Source of the DNA: Cochlodiniinecator piscidefendens
GTDB taxonomy: Bacteria; Pseudomonadota; Alphaproteobacteria; Rhodobacterales; Rhodobacteraceae
DNA length: 64,000 nt
NCBI RefSeq assembly: GCF_011326755.1
Contig: NZ_JAAOIE010000001.1
Location: forward strand, 212,344-276,343
Reading direction: 5' to 3'
This document shows positions 56,205 to 64,000 of the stretch, in pieces. The notes under the pieces are model-generated. The model had not been told where the DNA came from. It saw nothing but the letters and a program-made list of their open reading frames with translations, and did not search any database. Position 1 is the stretch's first letter, and each line of letters opens with the position of its first letter. Both the position numbers and the translations under genes were made by a program.

Positions 56205-57163
56205 TAACAGAATTCAAGACCAAGCGCTGTCAGCCATAGACGTGTGCCAAGCTGATAAGACGCGTCTATTTCAACATTGAATTCATCGTTGGCGCCAACG
56301 ACTTTTAAAAACCTGCATCCCTCGATCGTTTCACAAACTTCGACCTCTAATGTGAAGGCCGCGTTTAAACTGTCAGGCTTATTCGACGTTAATAGGATTT
56401 TATCGTGCGAAACACGAAAGGATTGCTCGGAGCCAGAAATAGAGCGTGGGATTTCAAAGGAAACCCCGTTGAACATTCCGGTGTTTGGCCCTGTGATCTG
56501 AAACTTATACTTTGGCAACTGACGCCCAGCCTTTGCCAATTCAGTGTCTCGAATACAGTACTGTGTGTCTGCAATCTGCATCAATTCCGTTTGATCGTGG
56601 CTGACATATAGAGCAGGACATTCCATTGCCTTCAGAGCTTTGGCAAAAAATGGGATCAACCTCGCCCGACGTTCAATGTCTAACCCATTCATCGGCTCAT
56701 CAAGAAGCATGAGTTGAGGATTGACCGCCAAAGCGCGCGCCAACGCGACGCGGCGTTGCTCTCCACCTGATAACGCAGTCACCTGACGTTTCAACAGATC
56801 CCCTATTTCCAGAGCTTCGATCAAATCTGCATTGATTGTTTTATGTGAATGGAACCGCAGCCCAAATTGGATATTCTCGATGACGTTCAAATGTGGGAAC
56901 AGGCGTGCCTCTTGAAATACAACCCCAATTCCACGCTTATGGGGCGGAACAAATTCCGAAGTCGTTTGCCACGGTTCGTTATCCAGAAAAACAGTGCCTT
57001 TTGCAGATTTCTGTAGTCCCGCGATAGCATTCAACAATGAGGTTTTACCGCTTCCACTGGGTCCAGATAATCCGACGACGCCCGACATCGGAATTTTCTC
57101 ATTGGCTGTCAGGTGAAAATTCCCGAAAGTCAGTTCTAAATCGAGCGACAATAACTTTGTCAT
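56201..57163 (-). CDS. modC: Molybdate ABC transporter ATP-binding protein ModC
   Basis: 320-residue ABC ATPase. Walker A GLSGPSGSGKTSLLNAIAGL, Q-loop VVFQEARLFPHLNV, signature ALSGGEQRRVALARAL, Walker B LMLLDEPMNGLD and VSHDQTEL are present. From about residue 230 it has a strand-rich tail resembling the Mop domain that binds molybdate. I start at the ATG at 57163, which overlaps the modB stop (ATGA); the longer frame would run into modB. Confidence 0.93.
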   Translation of the reverse strand: MTKLLSLDLELTFGNFHLTANEKIPMSGVVGLSGPSGSGKTSLLNAIAGLQKSAKGTVFLDNEPWQTTSEFVPPHKRGIGVVFQEARLFPHLNVIENIQFGLRFHSHKTINADLIEALEIGDLLKRQVTALSGGEQRRVALARALAVNPQLMLLDEPMNGLDIERRARLIPFFAKALKAMECPALYVSHDQTELMQIADTQYCIRDTELAKAGRQLPKYKFQITGPNTGMFNGVSFEIPRSISGSEQSFRVSHDKILLTSNKPDSLNAAFTLEVEVCETIEGCRFLKVVGANDEFNVEIDASYQLGTRLWLTALGLEFCY

Positions 57164-57825
57164 GGAAGTACTCGTTTTTGCAGTGAAAATACGATCACAA
57201 GGACAAGAACCGATGTGAGAAGCAAACCACCAGAAAGCCAATGCGCATTGCTGTAATCAAGCGTTTCCACTCGATTAAATATCTCAATCGAGATCACACG
57301 CGTTTGCCCCGGAATGTTACCACCAACCATCAGAACAACGCCAAATTCACCCAAAGTATGCGCAAAACTTAATACAAATGCTGACAGATACCCTTTGCGC
57401 GCCAAAGGAAAAGCGACGTAAAAAAACTGCTGAACCGGATTTGCGCCAAGTGTTGATGCGGCTTCCAATGGCGCGCGCCCAACATCCTGAAACGCGCTTC
57501 GCAGCGGTTGCACAGCAAATGGCAGGGAATAAATCAAAGATGCAAACACTAGGCCTGAAAAAGAAAACGCCAATGTTTCACCCGTTACCCTTAGCCAAGC
57601 CTGTCCGATAGGGTTTTGAGGGCTAAACAGCACTAACAGATAGAACCCCAATACGGTTGGTGGCAAAACCAAAGGCAACGCAGTGATCGCTTCGATCAAT
57701 GGTCTCATCTTGCTCGCACTGCGTGACAACCACCAAGCCAAAGGCGTGGCGATAATAAGCAACGTCGTTGATGTTATCAGGGCCAAGCTTATGCTCAACC
57801 AAACTGCGGGCCAGACTGACGTCAT
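57160..57825 (-). CDS. modB: Molybdate ABC transporter permease ModB
   Basis: 221-residue inner-membrane permease with five to six helices. The family loop EAASTLGANPVQQFFYVAFP contacts ModC, and the GEFGVVLMVGGNIPGQT segment is typical of ModB. It overlaps both modA and modC by four bases, so the three genes are tightly coupled. Confidence 0.94.
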   Translation of the reverse strand: MTSVWPAVWLSISLALITSTTLLIIATPLAWWLSRSASKMRPLIEAITALPLVLPPTVLGFYLLVLFSPQNPIGQAWLRVTGETLAFSFSGLVFASLIYSLPFAVQPLRSAFQDVGRAPLEAASTLGANPVQQFFYVAFPLARKGYLSAFVLSFAHTLGEFGVVLMVGGNIPGQTRVISIEIFNRVETLDYSNAHWLSGGLLLTSVLVLVIVFSLQKRVLP

Positions 57826-58550
57826 TCGTACACCCGATATCCATGATCTCTGATAATCTCATGCGCTTCGGGCGTAGACAGGAACGCGTAGAAATCCAGC
57901 GCAGCAGGTGACGTCGAGATCAGTGCAGCGTCTTGCCGGATGTCGCTATGTCGATCAGACATCGGCACGTACCTAAACATTTGATCATCTATTCCCTGAA
58001 TTTCCAAAGACCGGGCAACGAAACCAACTTGAATATTTCCACTAGAAAGAAAGCTCGCAACCTGCGTGATGCTTTCCCCTAACACCAAGTTAAGCTCATC
58101 TGGGTGTAGGTTAAACGAGGCCAAGACCTCTAGTGCGGCGGCTCCGTAAGGGGCGACAGATGCATCGGCGATGCCGATACGTTCTTGTTGCAATAAATCA
58201 GCTATGTCCGGCGTTTCTACGGGGTTTGAAACCGCCAATACCACTTCGCCCACCGCGTAGGTTTTGACCTGTGATGCGTATCCTTCGGATAACAACAGGC
58301 TTGGGCGTAATTGATCTGCTGATAGAAATACATCAAATGGCGCGCCATGTGTAATCTGTGCATACAAGCGCCCTGACGACCCTGGAATAAGCGAAACATT
58401 ATGATCGCTTTGTTGTTCAAATTGATGGATCAATGCCTGCGCTGTGACCTGAAAATTGGATGCTACGGCAACGCGCGCTTCTTCGGCCTTGCAGTTAGAA
58501 GACGCCACGATAGCACAAATCGAAAGAGAGATGCGAAGGATCGTGCTCAT
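57822..58550 (-). CDS. modA: Periplasmic molybdate-binding protein ModA
   Basis: 242 residues with a signal peptide ending NCKA, then the ModA motif VAVASNFQVTAQALIHQFEQ with the oxyanion-binding serine. PGSSGRLYAQITHGAPFDVF follows with its second binding serine pair, and FLSADQ comes next. I start at 58550, after CGGAGACTTC; the frame continues upstream without a better site. It is the first gene of modABC. Confidence 0.94.
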   Translation of the reverse strand: MSTILRISLSICAIVASSNCKAEEARVAVASNFQVTAQALIHQFEQQSDHNVSLIPGSSGRLYAQITHGAPFDVFLSADQLRPSLLLSEGYASQVKTYAVGEVVLAVSNPVETPDIADLLQQERIGIADASVAPYGAAALEVLASFNLHPDELNLVLGESITQVASFLSSGNIQVGFVARSLEIQGIDDQMFRYVPMSDRHSDIRQDAALISTSPAALDFYAFLSTPEAHEIIRDHGYRVYE

Positions 58551-58655
58551 GAAGTCTCCGTTGTTTTCAGGTGAATTGACCTGTTTCGAGGCAATATTGC
58601 AAGCACCCTTTTCTTTGCCCATCCCAGTTGTTGAGAGTTCACAATGATTTCATCG

Positions 58656-58669
58656 CGTAACGTATTACG
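58656..58669. promoter_or_regulatory. Inverted repeat upstream of modA, possible Mo-box
   Basis: CGTAA and TTACG flank a CGTA centre, 106 bases before the modA start. ModE-type sites are inverted repeats, but this one departs from the published CGxTATAT pattern. The evidence is weak. Confidence 0.2.
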
Positions 58670-58706
58670 GCGCAAAATGTAAGATAAAGGAGATATGAGT
58701 ATAAAT

Positions 58707-58783
58707 GGTGATCCCGACACGATTCGAACGTGTGGCCTCTACCTTCGGAGGGTAGCGCTCTATCCAGCTGAGCTACGGGACCA
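58707..58783 (-). tRNA. tRNA-Arg, anticodon CCG
   Basis: A full 77-base cloverleaf on the minus strand: acceptor GGTCCCG pairs with CGGGATC, then a D-arm with GCTC and GAGC, anticodon stem CTACC with GGTAG holding CCG, and T-arm ACACG-TTCGAAT-CGTGT. Discriminator A and an encoded CCA close the 3' end. It reads the CGG arginine codon. Confidence 0.97.
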
Positions 58784-58869
58784 TTAAACATCACGCTATA
58801 TCACGTATGTTTAGGCCGATATATTGGAAAGATGTTGATGCTGCAATCGGAAAATACCTGCATATTTTA

Positions 58870-60606
58870 TTATGTGCGTCCAAACCACTTTTGTATTTCT
58901 GAGGCAAATTCAGACACATCTTTGCAGGTCAAAATGCCTTTCGCTCTTAGGTCAGGTTCGACATCAACCGGAAGGCTCGAATTGCTGTCTTCGGGAACTT
59001 GGTTCAAACGCCCACCAAAGAAAACGGGCACGGAAATACCTTTTTCAGCCAAAGCATTGCTGAGACGATTTGCAAACGTCAGCGCAACACCATTGTACGT
59101 CGAAATAGCAATTGCATCCACTTCGACCGCAAGCTTCGCAAGGTCATCAGGTTCTGCCGATACACCACCATCAACGCAGGTAATTCCAGCCCCGTCAAAA
59201 ACCATACGCAACAGTTCTTTGCCGTGCTCGTGAACGTCGCTAGCCGCCAACAATACGCATAACCCCTTTTTGCCAAAGGATCGCAGTATTTGCCCTTCAG
59301 GTGCATTCAGAATCTTGTCGGCATGCTCTTGCAGGTGAATAAAAGTTGTAGCCGGCACTTTTTGACTTACCTGAGCGACACCAAAGCTTTGTTCTAACCT
59401 GCGTCCTCCTATTCGACGCATCGCCAGAAGAACCTCAAAAGGGTCATCAATGTTGATCCCCATCTCCTGAAAACCACACCACAACGCCTCTGCGAACTGA
59501 TGTCCACCTTTATACAGTTTTTGCGCTGTTTCATCAACCAATTCGGTGTTCAAAATAGGGACATAACCCGGAGCGAGCTCACTCATGCGATGCAAGAATA
59601 ATTGTGCGTCGATAATTTCGTCGATATCAGGAATGCGTTTATTCTCAGTCACGGGTACCGGGTTTACCGCATGACCAGTCGGCCCGGTGATTTGCCCTAC
59701 AACGTCCGACAACAGATATGAGCTAAGGCTCGCATAATTTTCTGCGGCCTCTCCGCGGTACAAAACAGTGGCTCCGTAAACCTGAGACCCCGGAGTACCT
59801 TTGTTGACCTCACCAATCGCCCGTTGGAATGCCATTCTGGTAACAGGCTCCGTAAAGTGATGCCCATAACAAACAGCATAAGGCGCACCAATCAAATCAA
59901 CAATGATACGCCTTTCCACAATCGCACAGCCAATTGCGCTTGTTAAATCGTGAAAAACCGCTGCAAACCCATCATCCAAATTGGAATGTACCAAAACTGG
60001 AACTTTTTGCGCAGCGATCAATCCAAGGGCACGAACCGTTTCCTGAGTTGCCCTGATATCATCGCTATCCCCAGGCAACCGAAAGGTGAAATATTGACCT
60101 AGGTTGCCGATAGTTGTCGCGCCTGCGGCAAGCGCATATTTTGTGTTTTCAAATGCGCCGGGAAACCCCAACATAAAGTCACCAAAATGCAAAGCAATTG
60201 GCGCGGCTTCCGTAAGTAGGGAAAAATCCTCGGCGCGGTTCAATAAGACCCCGGTGCCGCGCATTCCCTTTTCCCGCTCGCCTTGCGGATAACCCATTGA
60301 CCAATCTAGGCACAGCCCGATGCGATCAACACGAGCCCCCTTTTGAGAGCAAGTCGTATGGATGGATTTGATCGCGTCCAAAGTACGTTCAAGCGAACGA
60401 TAACCTAAATGCGCATGTTGCATCACACGCCCTTCGGACATCATTGCGGTCTTATAGTCGATTTCATTCTGAACAGAATAAGCACGCTGAAACGCGCCCT
60501 GCCCGACAACCCAATCAGATGCGGCAAACGCCCCATCAACAAGTAAATCATGCCCTGTCGGAAGATCCTTTTCAGGGAAAATTTCGTCTCGCGATAAACC
60601 AACCAT
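58870..60606 (-). CDS. B12-binding protein of unknown reaction (mutase-like architecture)
   Basis: 578 residues. The C-terminal 130 residues form a cobalamin-binding Rossmann domain with DxHxxG at 457-462 (SDVHEHGKELL) and a later VFFGGRLNQ. The N-terminal 430 residues look like a TIM-barrel catalytic part (LCLDWSMGYP, GFPGAFENTKYALAAGATTI, VPVLVHSNLDDG). This order resembles glutamate-mutase-like or other B12-dependent enzymes, but I cannot match the barrel to a known reaction. It lies 87 bases from tRNA-Arg and 18 bases from sufS on the same strand. GGGAATGGAAC precedes the ATG. Confidence 0.7.
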   Translation of the reverse strand: MVGLSRDEIFPEKDLPTGHDLLVDGAFAASDWVVGQGAFQRAYSVQNEIDYKTAMMSEGRVMQHAHLGYRSLERTLDAIKSIHTTCSQKGARVDRIGLCLDWSMGYPQGEREKGMRGTGVLLNRAEDFSLLTEAAPIALHFGDFMLGFPGAFENTKYALAAGATTIGNLGQYFTFRLPGDSDDIRATQETVRALGLIAAQKVPVLVHSNLDDGFAAVFHDLTSAIGCAIVERRIIVDLIGAPYAVCYGHHFTEPVTRMAFQRAIGEVNKGTPGSQVYGATVLYRGEAAENYASLSSYLLSDVVGQITGPTGHAVNPVPVTENKRIPDIDEIIDAQLFLHRMSELAPGYVPILNTELVDETAQKLYKGGHQFAEALWCGFQEMGINIDDPFEVLLAMRRIGGRRLEQSFGVAQVSQKVPATTFIHLQEHADKILNAPEGQILRSFGKKGLCVLLAASDVHEHGKELLRMVFDGAGITCVDGGVSAEPDDLAKLAVEVDAIAISTYNGVALTFANRLSNALAEKGISVPVFFGGRLNQVPEDSNSSLPVDVEPDLRAKGILTCKDVSEFASEIQKWFGRT

Positions 60607-60623
60607 GTTCCATTCCCTTTGCC

Positions 60624-61844
60624 CTAGGCAAATAGGTCATGGCATAGTTCTAGCGCATCGATCAACGCATCGACTTCTTCGTTTGTGTTATAAAGGCCGA
60701 AAGACGCACGGGCCGTTGCTGCAACGCCAAGATGTTCCATCAATGGCTGGGCACAGTGGTGACCAGCACGAACAGCGACGCCTTTTTTGTCCAGCACCGT
60801 TGAAATATCATGAGCGTGGGCTGCCCCCTCCATCGTAAACGAAAAGATCGCCCCTTTCGTTGCGCTATTGCCTTGGACATTCACCCAATTCAACCCATCA
60901 AGCCGAGACCGCGCATAGTCGCGCAACTGCCGTTCATGGGCGGCGATATTCTCCATGCCCAATTCCATCATATATTCTAGTGCGACACCGAAACCGATAG
61001 TCTGCACAATACCCGGCGTGCCTGCCTCAAACTTCATAGGCGGATCGTTGTAACACACCGCGTCTTTGGTAACTTCTTTAATCATGTCACCGCCACCAAT
61101 GAAGGGGCGCATCTCAGCCATGCGTGCTTGGGAAATATAGATCGCACCAGAGCCAGACGGACCATAAAGCTTATGACCCGTAATTGCGTAAAAATCACAC
61201 CCAATGTCGGCAACATCAACATGCATGTGAACGGTGGCTTGTGATCCGTCAACCAGAACAGGCACACCTTTTTCATGAGCGGCCTTGGTGATGGCTTTGA
61301 CGTCTACAACCGTGCCCAATACATTGGACATATGCGTGACGGCAATTAACTTTGTCTTTGGGCCAATCGCATCAATGACGCGTTGTGGGTCCAGATCACC
61401 ATTGGCATCAACATCCACCCACTTAATCACAATACCTTGGCGTTCCCGTAGAAAATGCCATGGAACAATGTTGGCGTGGTGTTCCATCACAGATAGGATG
61501 ATTTCATCCCCAGCCTGTAACTGCGGCATCGCCCAACCATAGGCCACCGTATTGATGCCTTCGGTGGTTCCAGAGTTTAATACGATTTCACGCTCATCCG
61601 CCACATTTAAGAACTTGGCGATTGTTCCGCGCACACTTTCGTATTTGTCCGTCGCAAGATTAGAAAGGTAGTGTAAGCCTCTGTGAACATTTGAATATTC
61701 ATCTGAGTAGGCCCGCGTAACCGCGTCAATAACCACTTGGGGTTTCTGCGCAGATGCCCCATTGTCCAAATACACCAACGGCTTTCCGTTCACCTGGCGT
61801 GACAAAATTGGAAAATCTCGGCGGATTTCATTCACATCGTACAT
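60624..61844 (-). CDS. sufS: Cysteine desulfurase SufS
   Basis: Takes sulfur from cysteine for Fe-S cluster assembly by the SUF system. 406 residues with PLP lysine K225 (AITGHKLYG) and active cysteine C364 in RAGHHCAQPL, the same number as E. coli SufS. The ATG at 61844 has GGAGGCTGAAG before it and begins two bases after the previous gene's stop codon. Here it follows two YIP1-type genes downstream of sufD. Confidence 0.95.
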   Translation of the reverse strand: MYDVNEIRRDFPILSRQVNGKPLVYLDNGASAQKPQVVIDAVTRAYSDEYSNVHRGLHYLSNLATDKYESVRGTIAKFLNVADEREIVLNSGTTEGINTVAYGWAMPQLQAGDEIILSVMEHHANIVPWHFLRERQGIVIKWVDVDANGDLDPQRVIDAIGPKTKLIAVTHMSNVLGTVVDVKAITKAAHEKGVPVLVDGSQATVHMHVDVADIGCDFYAITGHKLYGPSGSGAIYISQARMAEMRPFIGGGDMIKEVTKDAVCYNDPPMKFEAGTPGIVQTIGFGVALEYMMELGMENIAAHERQLRDYARSRLDGLNWVNVQGNSATKGAIFSFTMEGAAHAHDISTVLDKKGVAVRAGHHCAQPLMEHLGVAATARASFGLYNTNEEVDALIDALELCHDLFA

Positions 61845-61846
61845 CT

Positions 61847-62434
61847 TCAGCCTCCAAGCGGCGGGGCCCATCCCAATAGGGACAGAAAATAGAAAAAGGG
61901 AAGAGCCGCAGCCAATCCCCCAACAAAGATCGAAAGAAACGCCATCCCCAAAGACAGTGTTTCATGTGTTTCAGCAACGAAATTCACCAACAACCAAAAG
62001 AGGTACACATATCCAGCAATCAGAAGGATCTGAATAAGCCCCGATCCCAACAGAACTGATAACATATCCAAAAACATTAACCCGATCGCAAAGATCCGCA
62101 ACCAGCTGTCCGCGAGCAACAATTCGATAAACTGGCCTTTTCCACCAAAGAACCGACCAACCACCGCAATAGCGAACGACATTGTAACGGACAAATAAGC
62201 AGTCGACAGCAGCAGTACAAAGGGGGAAGGCAATAAAATGATGTTGCCATTCCCGTCATAGGCTGGAGGTGATACGAATTCCTGTACAAAGCCCAAAACC
62301 GTGGTTGCCACGATCACTGCTGCAGCGAACAGCCAAACCGTTTGGTCATTTAGACCTAAGTTCAAAAGCCGCCGCATCCCGTTTTTGGGGTCGCGCACGG
62401 ACTCTGTAGCAAGAGGAAGCAGCAGGTTCAGCAT
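61847..62434 (-). CDS. YIP1-family membrane protein, copy 1 (between sufD and sufS)
   Basis: 195 residues with about five hydrophobic helices, starting MLNLLLPLATESVRDPKNGM. The layout fits the YIP1 domain family of small polytopic proteins. I start at 62434 (CCGGAAC upstream); the longer frame overlaps the next gene. It lies two bases before sufS, so it shares the suf transcript. No function in Fe-S assembly is known to me. Confidence 0.72.
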   Translation of the reverse strand: MLNLLLPLATESVRDPKNGMRRLLNLGLNDQTVWLFAAAVIVATTVLGFVQEFVSPPAYDGNGNIILLPSPFVLLLSTAYLSVTMSFAIAVVGRFFGGKGQFIELLLADSWLRIFAIGLMFLDMLSVLLGSGLIQILLIAGYVYLFWLLVNFVAETHETLSLGMAFLSIFVGGLAAALPFFYFLSLLGWAPPLGG

Positions 62435-62453
62435 AACAAAGTTCCGGTATACA

Positions 62454-62942
62454 TTATTGCGAAGCTTCGGCAGCCCGCATTGAGTTGAACCACAGGTAAC
62501 CAAAGAGAACCGCCGTCGCAATATTAACCAGCGACAAGGCCGGACTTTGTCCGGTAAAGGCCTCAGTTAAACCGCGCAAAAGCATCATCGGCGTAATTGC
62601 AAGCAGGGACCAAAACAAAGCTAAACGTGACCTAAGCCATGTGCCGTTGCCTGAAAAAACCATTGCAACCAAACGACTAACCGCCGCTATGCCGTAGAAC
62701 ATCAAAGGGGCCATAATCGTTGCCCCTAACAATGCCCCACCCGCAAGTGCCGCGAAACCACCCTCATTTGGATCAAGATGGTTTTGACGTGCCAAAGCAG
62801 GCAAAGACGCGACGAAAAAGACAAAGCAAGCAATCATGACATAAGCCAATGCGCGCTCTTCTCCGATACCGGATTGAAGCTGACGGGCCATCACCGCCCT
62901 AGGGCGGCGATAACTTTCGACAATGTCCGTCGTGACGGCCAC
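62454..62942 (-). CDS. YIP1-family membrane protein, copy 2 (after sufD)
   Basis: 162 residues with four to five helices (YVMIACFVFFVASLPAL, GGALLGATIMAPLMFYGIAA). It starts directly after the sufD stop with one spacer base, so translation is coupled. It is similar in layout to the neighbouring copy but is not an obvious recent duplicate. The function is unknown. Confidence 0.72.
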   Translation of the reverse strand: MAVTTDIVESYRRPRAVMARQLQSGIGEERALAYVMIACFVFFVASLPALARQNHLDPNEGGFAALAGGALLGATIMAPLMFYGIAAVSRLVAMVFSGNGTWLRSRLALFWSLLAITPMMLLRGLTEAFTGQSPALSLVNIATAVLFGYLWFNSMRAAEASQ

Positions 62943-62943
62943 G

Positions 62944-64000
62944 TCAGTCGCGATGGCGTTTCAGCCATCCCTCTAAACGATCACGAATATCATCTGCGAT
63001 TTCACTGTCATCGATTTCTTCAATCGCTTCAGCCAAAAAGGCAAGCACAAGTAGACCTTGGGCTTCGTTCGCCGGAACGCCCCGCGATTGCAGATAAAAC
63101 AACGACTCTTCGTCTATGGCACCTGTTGTTGAGCCGTGAGAACAGGCGACATCATCAGCGTAGATTTCCAGCTCAGGTTTTGCGAGGAACTGACTGTCAT
63201 CATCCAACAAAAGCGCCTGACTGATCTGATAGCCATCTGTTTTCTGGGCGTCTGGCTTGACCAGAATTTTGCCCTGGAAAACGCCAGTTGCGCCGTTCCG
63301 TAGAACCTTTTTAAAGACCTGACGGCTTTCGCAATTTACGGCATCATGAGTGATAAAGACCGTGTCATCATGGTGAAAATCGCCGTCGCCCATCGCGGCA
63401 CCCGCGACATGCGCTTGCGCGTCATCGCCGGTCAGTTCCAGAACAACTTCATTCCGGGTCAGGACACCGTTGGCGGTCAACGTAAAGCTCTTAAAAACGC
63501 TTTCAGTCCCAAGGCGGCCAAATAAATGGGTCGCCGCCCGACGTTCGTGATCGCGGCCTTGTGCTCGAATATGATGGAAAGACGCGTTATCGGCGACTTC
63601 TACTTCCATAACTTTATTGAACCGCGCTGCGGCCGGTCCATTTTCTAGAACTGTCAGCTCTGCGCCACTTTCAACCTTAATGACATGATGTAGTGTAGCA
63701 TCCGAAGTTGTTGATTTATGAAGGTAAATCAACGATACGGGTTTTTCGACCTTTGCGGTTGCCCGGATCACGATTCCGTCTTCGGCATAAGCGGTATTAA
63801 GCGCGGCCAACGGGCGTTCAACCGGAACCTGACCGTTGGTTTCTAACACGCCATAGATGTCTTTTGCCCAGTGGATGTCTGTCTGCCCTGCATCAGCAAG
63901 ACGTTCAATCGAGACACCCGCCAGCGTCAAATCATCTGAGGCATCCGCATCAAACACTCCATCCACAAACACGATTTTCAACCGATCAATCGCGTCAAAA
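62944..64000 (-). CDS. sufD: Fe-S cluster assembly protein SufD (5' end outside window)
   Basis: The frame is open through the window edge, so the N-terminal part (about 80 residues by family length) is missing; the TTG at 63981 is internal. The visible part is the SufBD beta-helix: SGAELTVLENGP, AQGRDHERRAATHLFGRLG, a DDTVFITHDAVNCESRQVFK repeat, EIYADDVACSHGSTTGAID and YLQSRGVPANEAQGLLVLAFL. SufD works with SufB and SufC as the cluster scaffold. The order sufD-YIP1-YIP1-sufS is typical of this group. Confidence 0.94.
   Translation of the reverse strand, partial: FDAIDRLKIVFVDGVFDADASDDLTLAGVSIERLADAGQTDIHWAKDIYGVLETNGQVPVERPLAALNTAYAEDGIVIRATAKVEKPVSLIYLHKSTTSDATLHHVIKVESGAELTVLENGPAAARFNKVMEVEVADNASFHHIRAQGRDHERRAATHLFGRLGTESVFKSFTLTANGVLTRNEVVLELTGDDAQAHVAGAAMGDGDFHHDDTVFITHDAVNCESRQVFKKVLRNGATGVFQGKILVKPDAQKTDGYQISQALLLDDDSQFLAKPELEIYADDVACSHGSTTGAIDEESLFYLQSRGVPANEAQGLLVLAFLAEAIEEIDDSEIADDIRDRLEGWLKRHRD

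Noticed and set aside
1-64000. CRISPR arrays, insertion sequences and rRNA genes
   Set aside because: No regularly spaced repeats, transposase motifs or rRNA-like segments were found on reading both strands.

Overview
The window looks like a chromosomal segment of a marine alphaproteobacterium of the Rhodobacterales (Roseobacter group). This rests on several features: the nifR3/dusB-ntrB pair, an ispDF fusion, a DUF6456/DUF6477 pair, PstA with a long inserted domain, a suf operon carrying two YIP1-type membrane proteins, MttB-family methyltransferases without pyrrolysine, and RTX-tailed secreted proteins. No genus can be named from the sequence alone.

Layout. 0-20.2 kb is mostly core: the start of ntrB (cut by the window edge), dusB, ispDF-pgpA-cinA, amtB, ratA, hpt, lipA, a peroxiredoxin, the DUF6456/DUF6477 pair, a first MttB-like methyltransferase, a NUDIX hydrolase, guaA, a DMT exporter, a FadL-type porin, a P-loop protein, metA, ppk2-tetR and an SDR. 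20.3-31.6 kb is the most accessory-looking part. It holds a four-gene AlgF/AlgI/AlgJ/AlgX-like polysaccharide O-acetylation operon, a secreted GH114-like hydrolase with an RTX tail, a DMT exporter, a DUF418-like membrane protein, an AraC regulator, a PEBP protein and a decayed RTX glycoside-hydrolase remnant with three in-frame stop codons. 31.8-34.9 kb is one 1003-residue protein joining a kinase, an M23 peptidase and a class III aminotransferase. 34.9-42.0 kb is a complete phosphate regulon, phoR and pstSCAB-phoU-phoB, with a PhoB-box array between phoR and pstS. 42.2-52.8 kb holds aroKB, xerD with two upstream partner ORFs, a phytoene-synthase-like gene, cimA, cysS, an MmcQ/YjbR protein and an aminotransferase. 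52.9-64 kb holds a TPM protein, a second MttB-like methyltransferase, a MobA/MocA-like nucleotidyltransferase, modABC, tRNA-Arg(CCG), a B12-binding protein of unknown reaction and the sufD-YIP1-YIP1-sufS operon end.

How the genes work together. The 20.3-26.3 kb genes could acetylate and trim an exported polysaccharide, but no polymerase and no type I secretion genes are in the window. The Pho genes form one signalling and uptake unit. The mod genes and the MobA/MocA-like gene point to molybdenum-cofactor supply. The two MttB paralogs and the B12-binding protein suggest corrinoid-dependent one-carbon or mutase chemistry, although no MttC-type corrinoid protein is visible.

No CRISPR array, prophage, insertion sequence or rRNA operon was seen. 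The strongest candidates for new biology are the acetylation plus GH114-RTX locus, the two MttB genes with the unassigned B12 protein, and the kinase-M23-aminotransferase fusion. None can be proven a new system from sequence alone.
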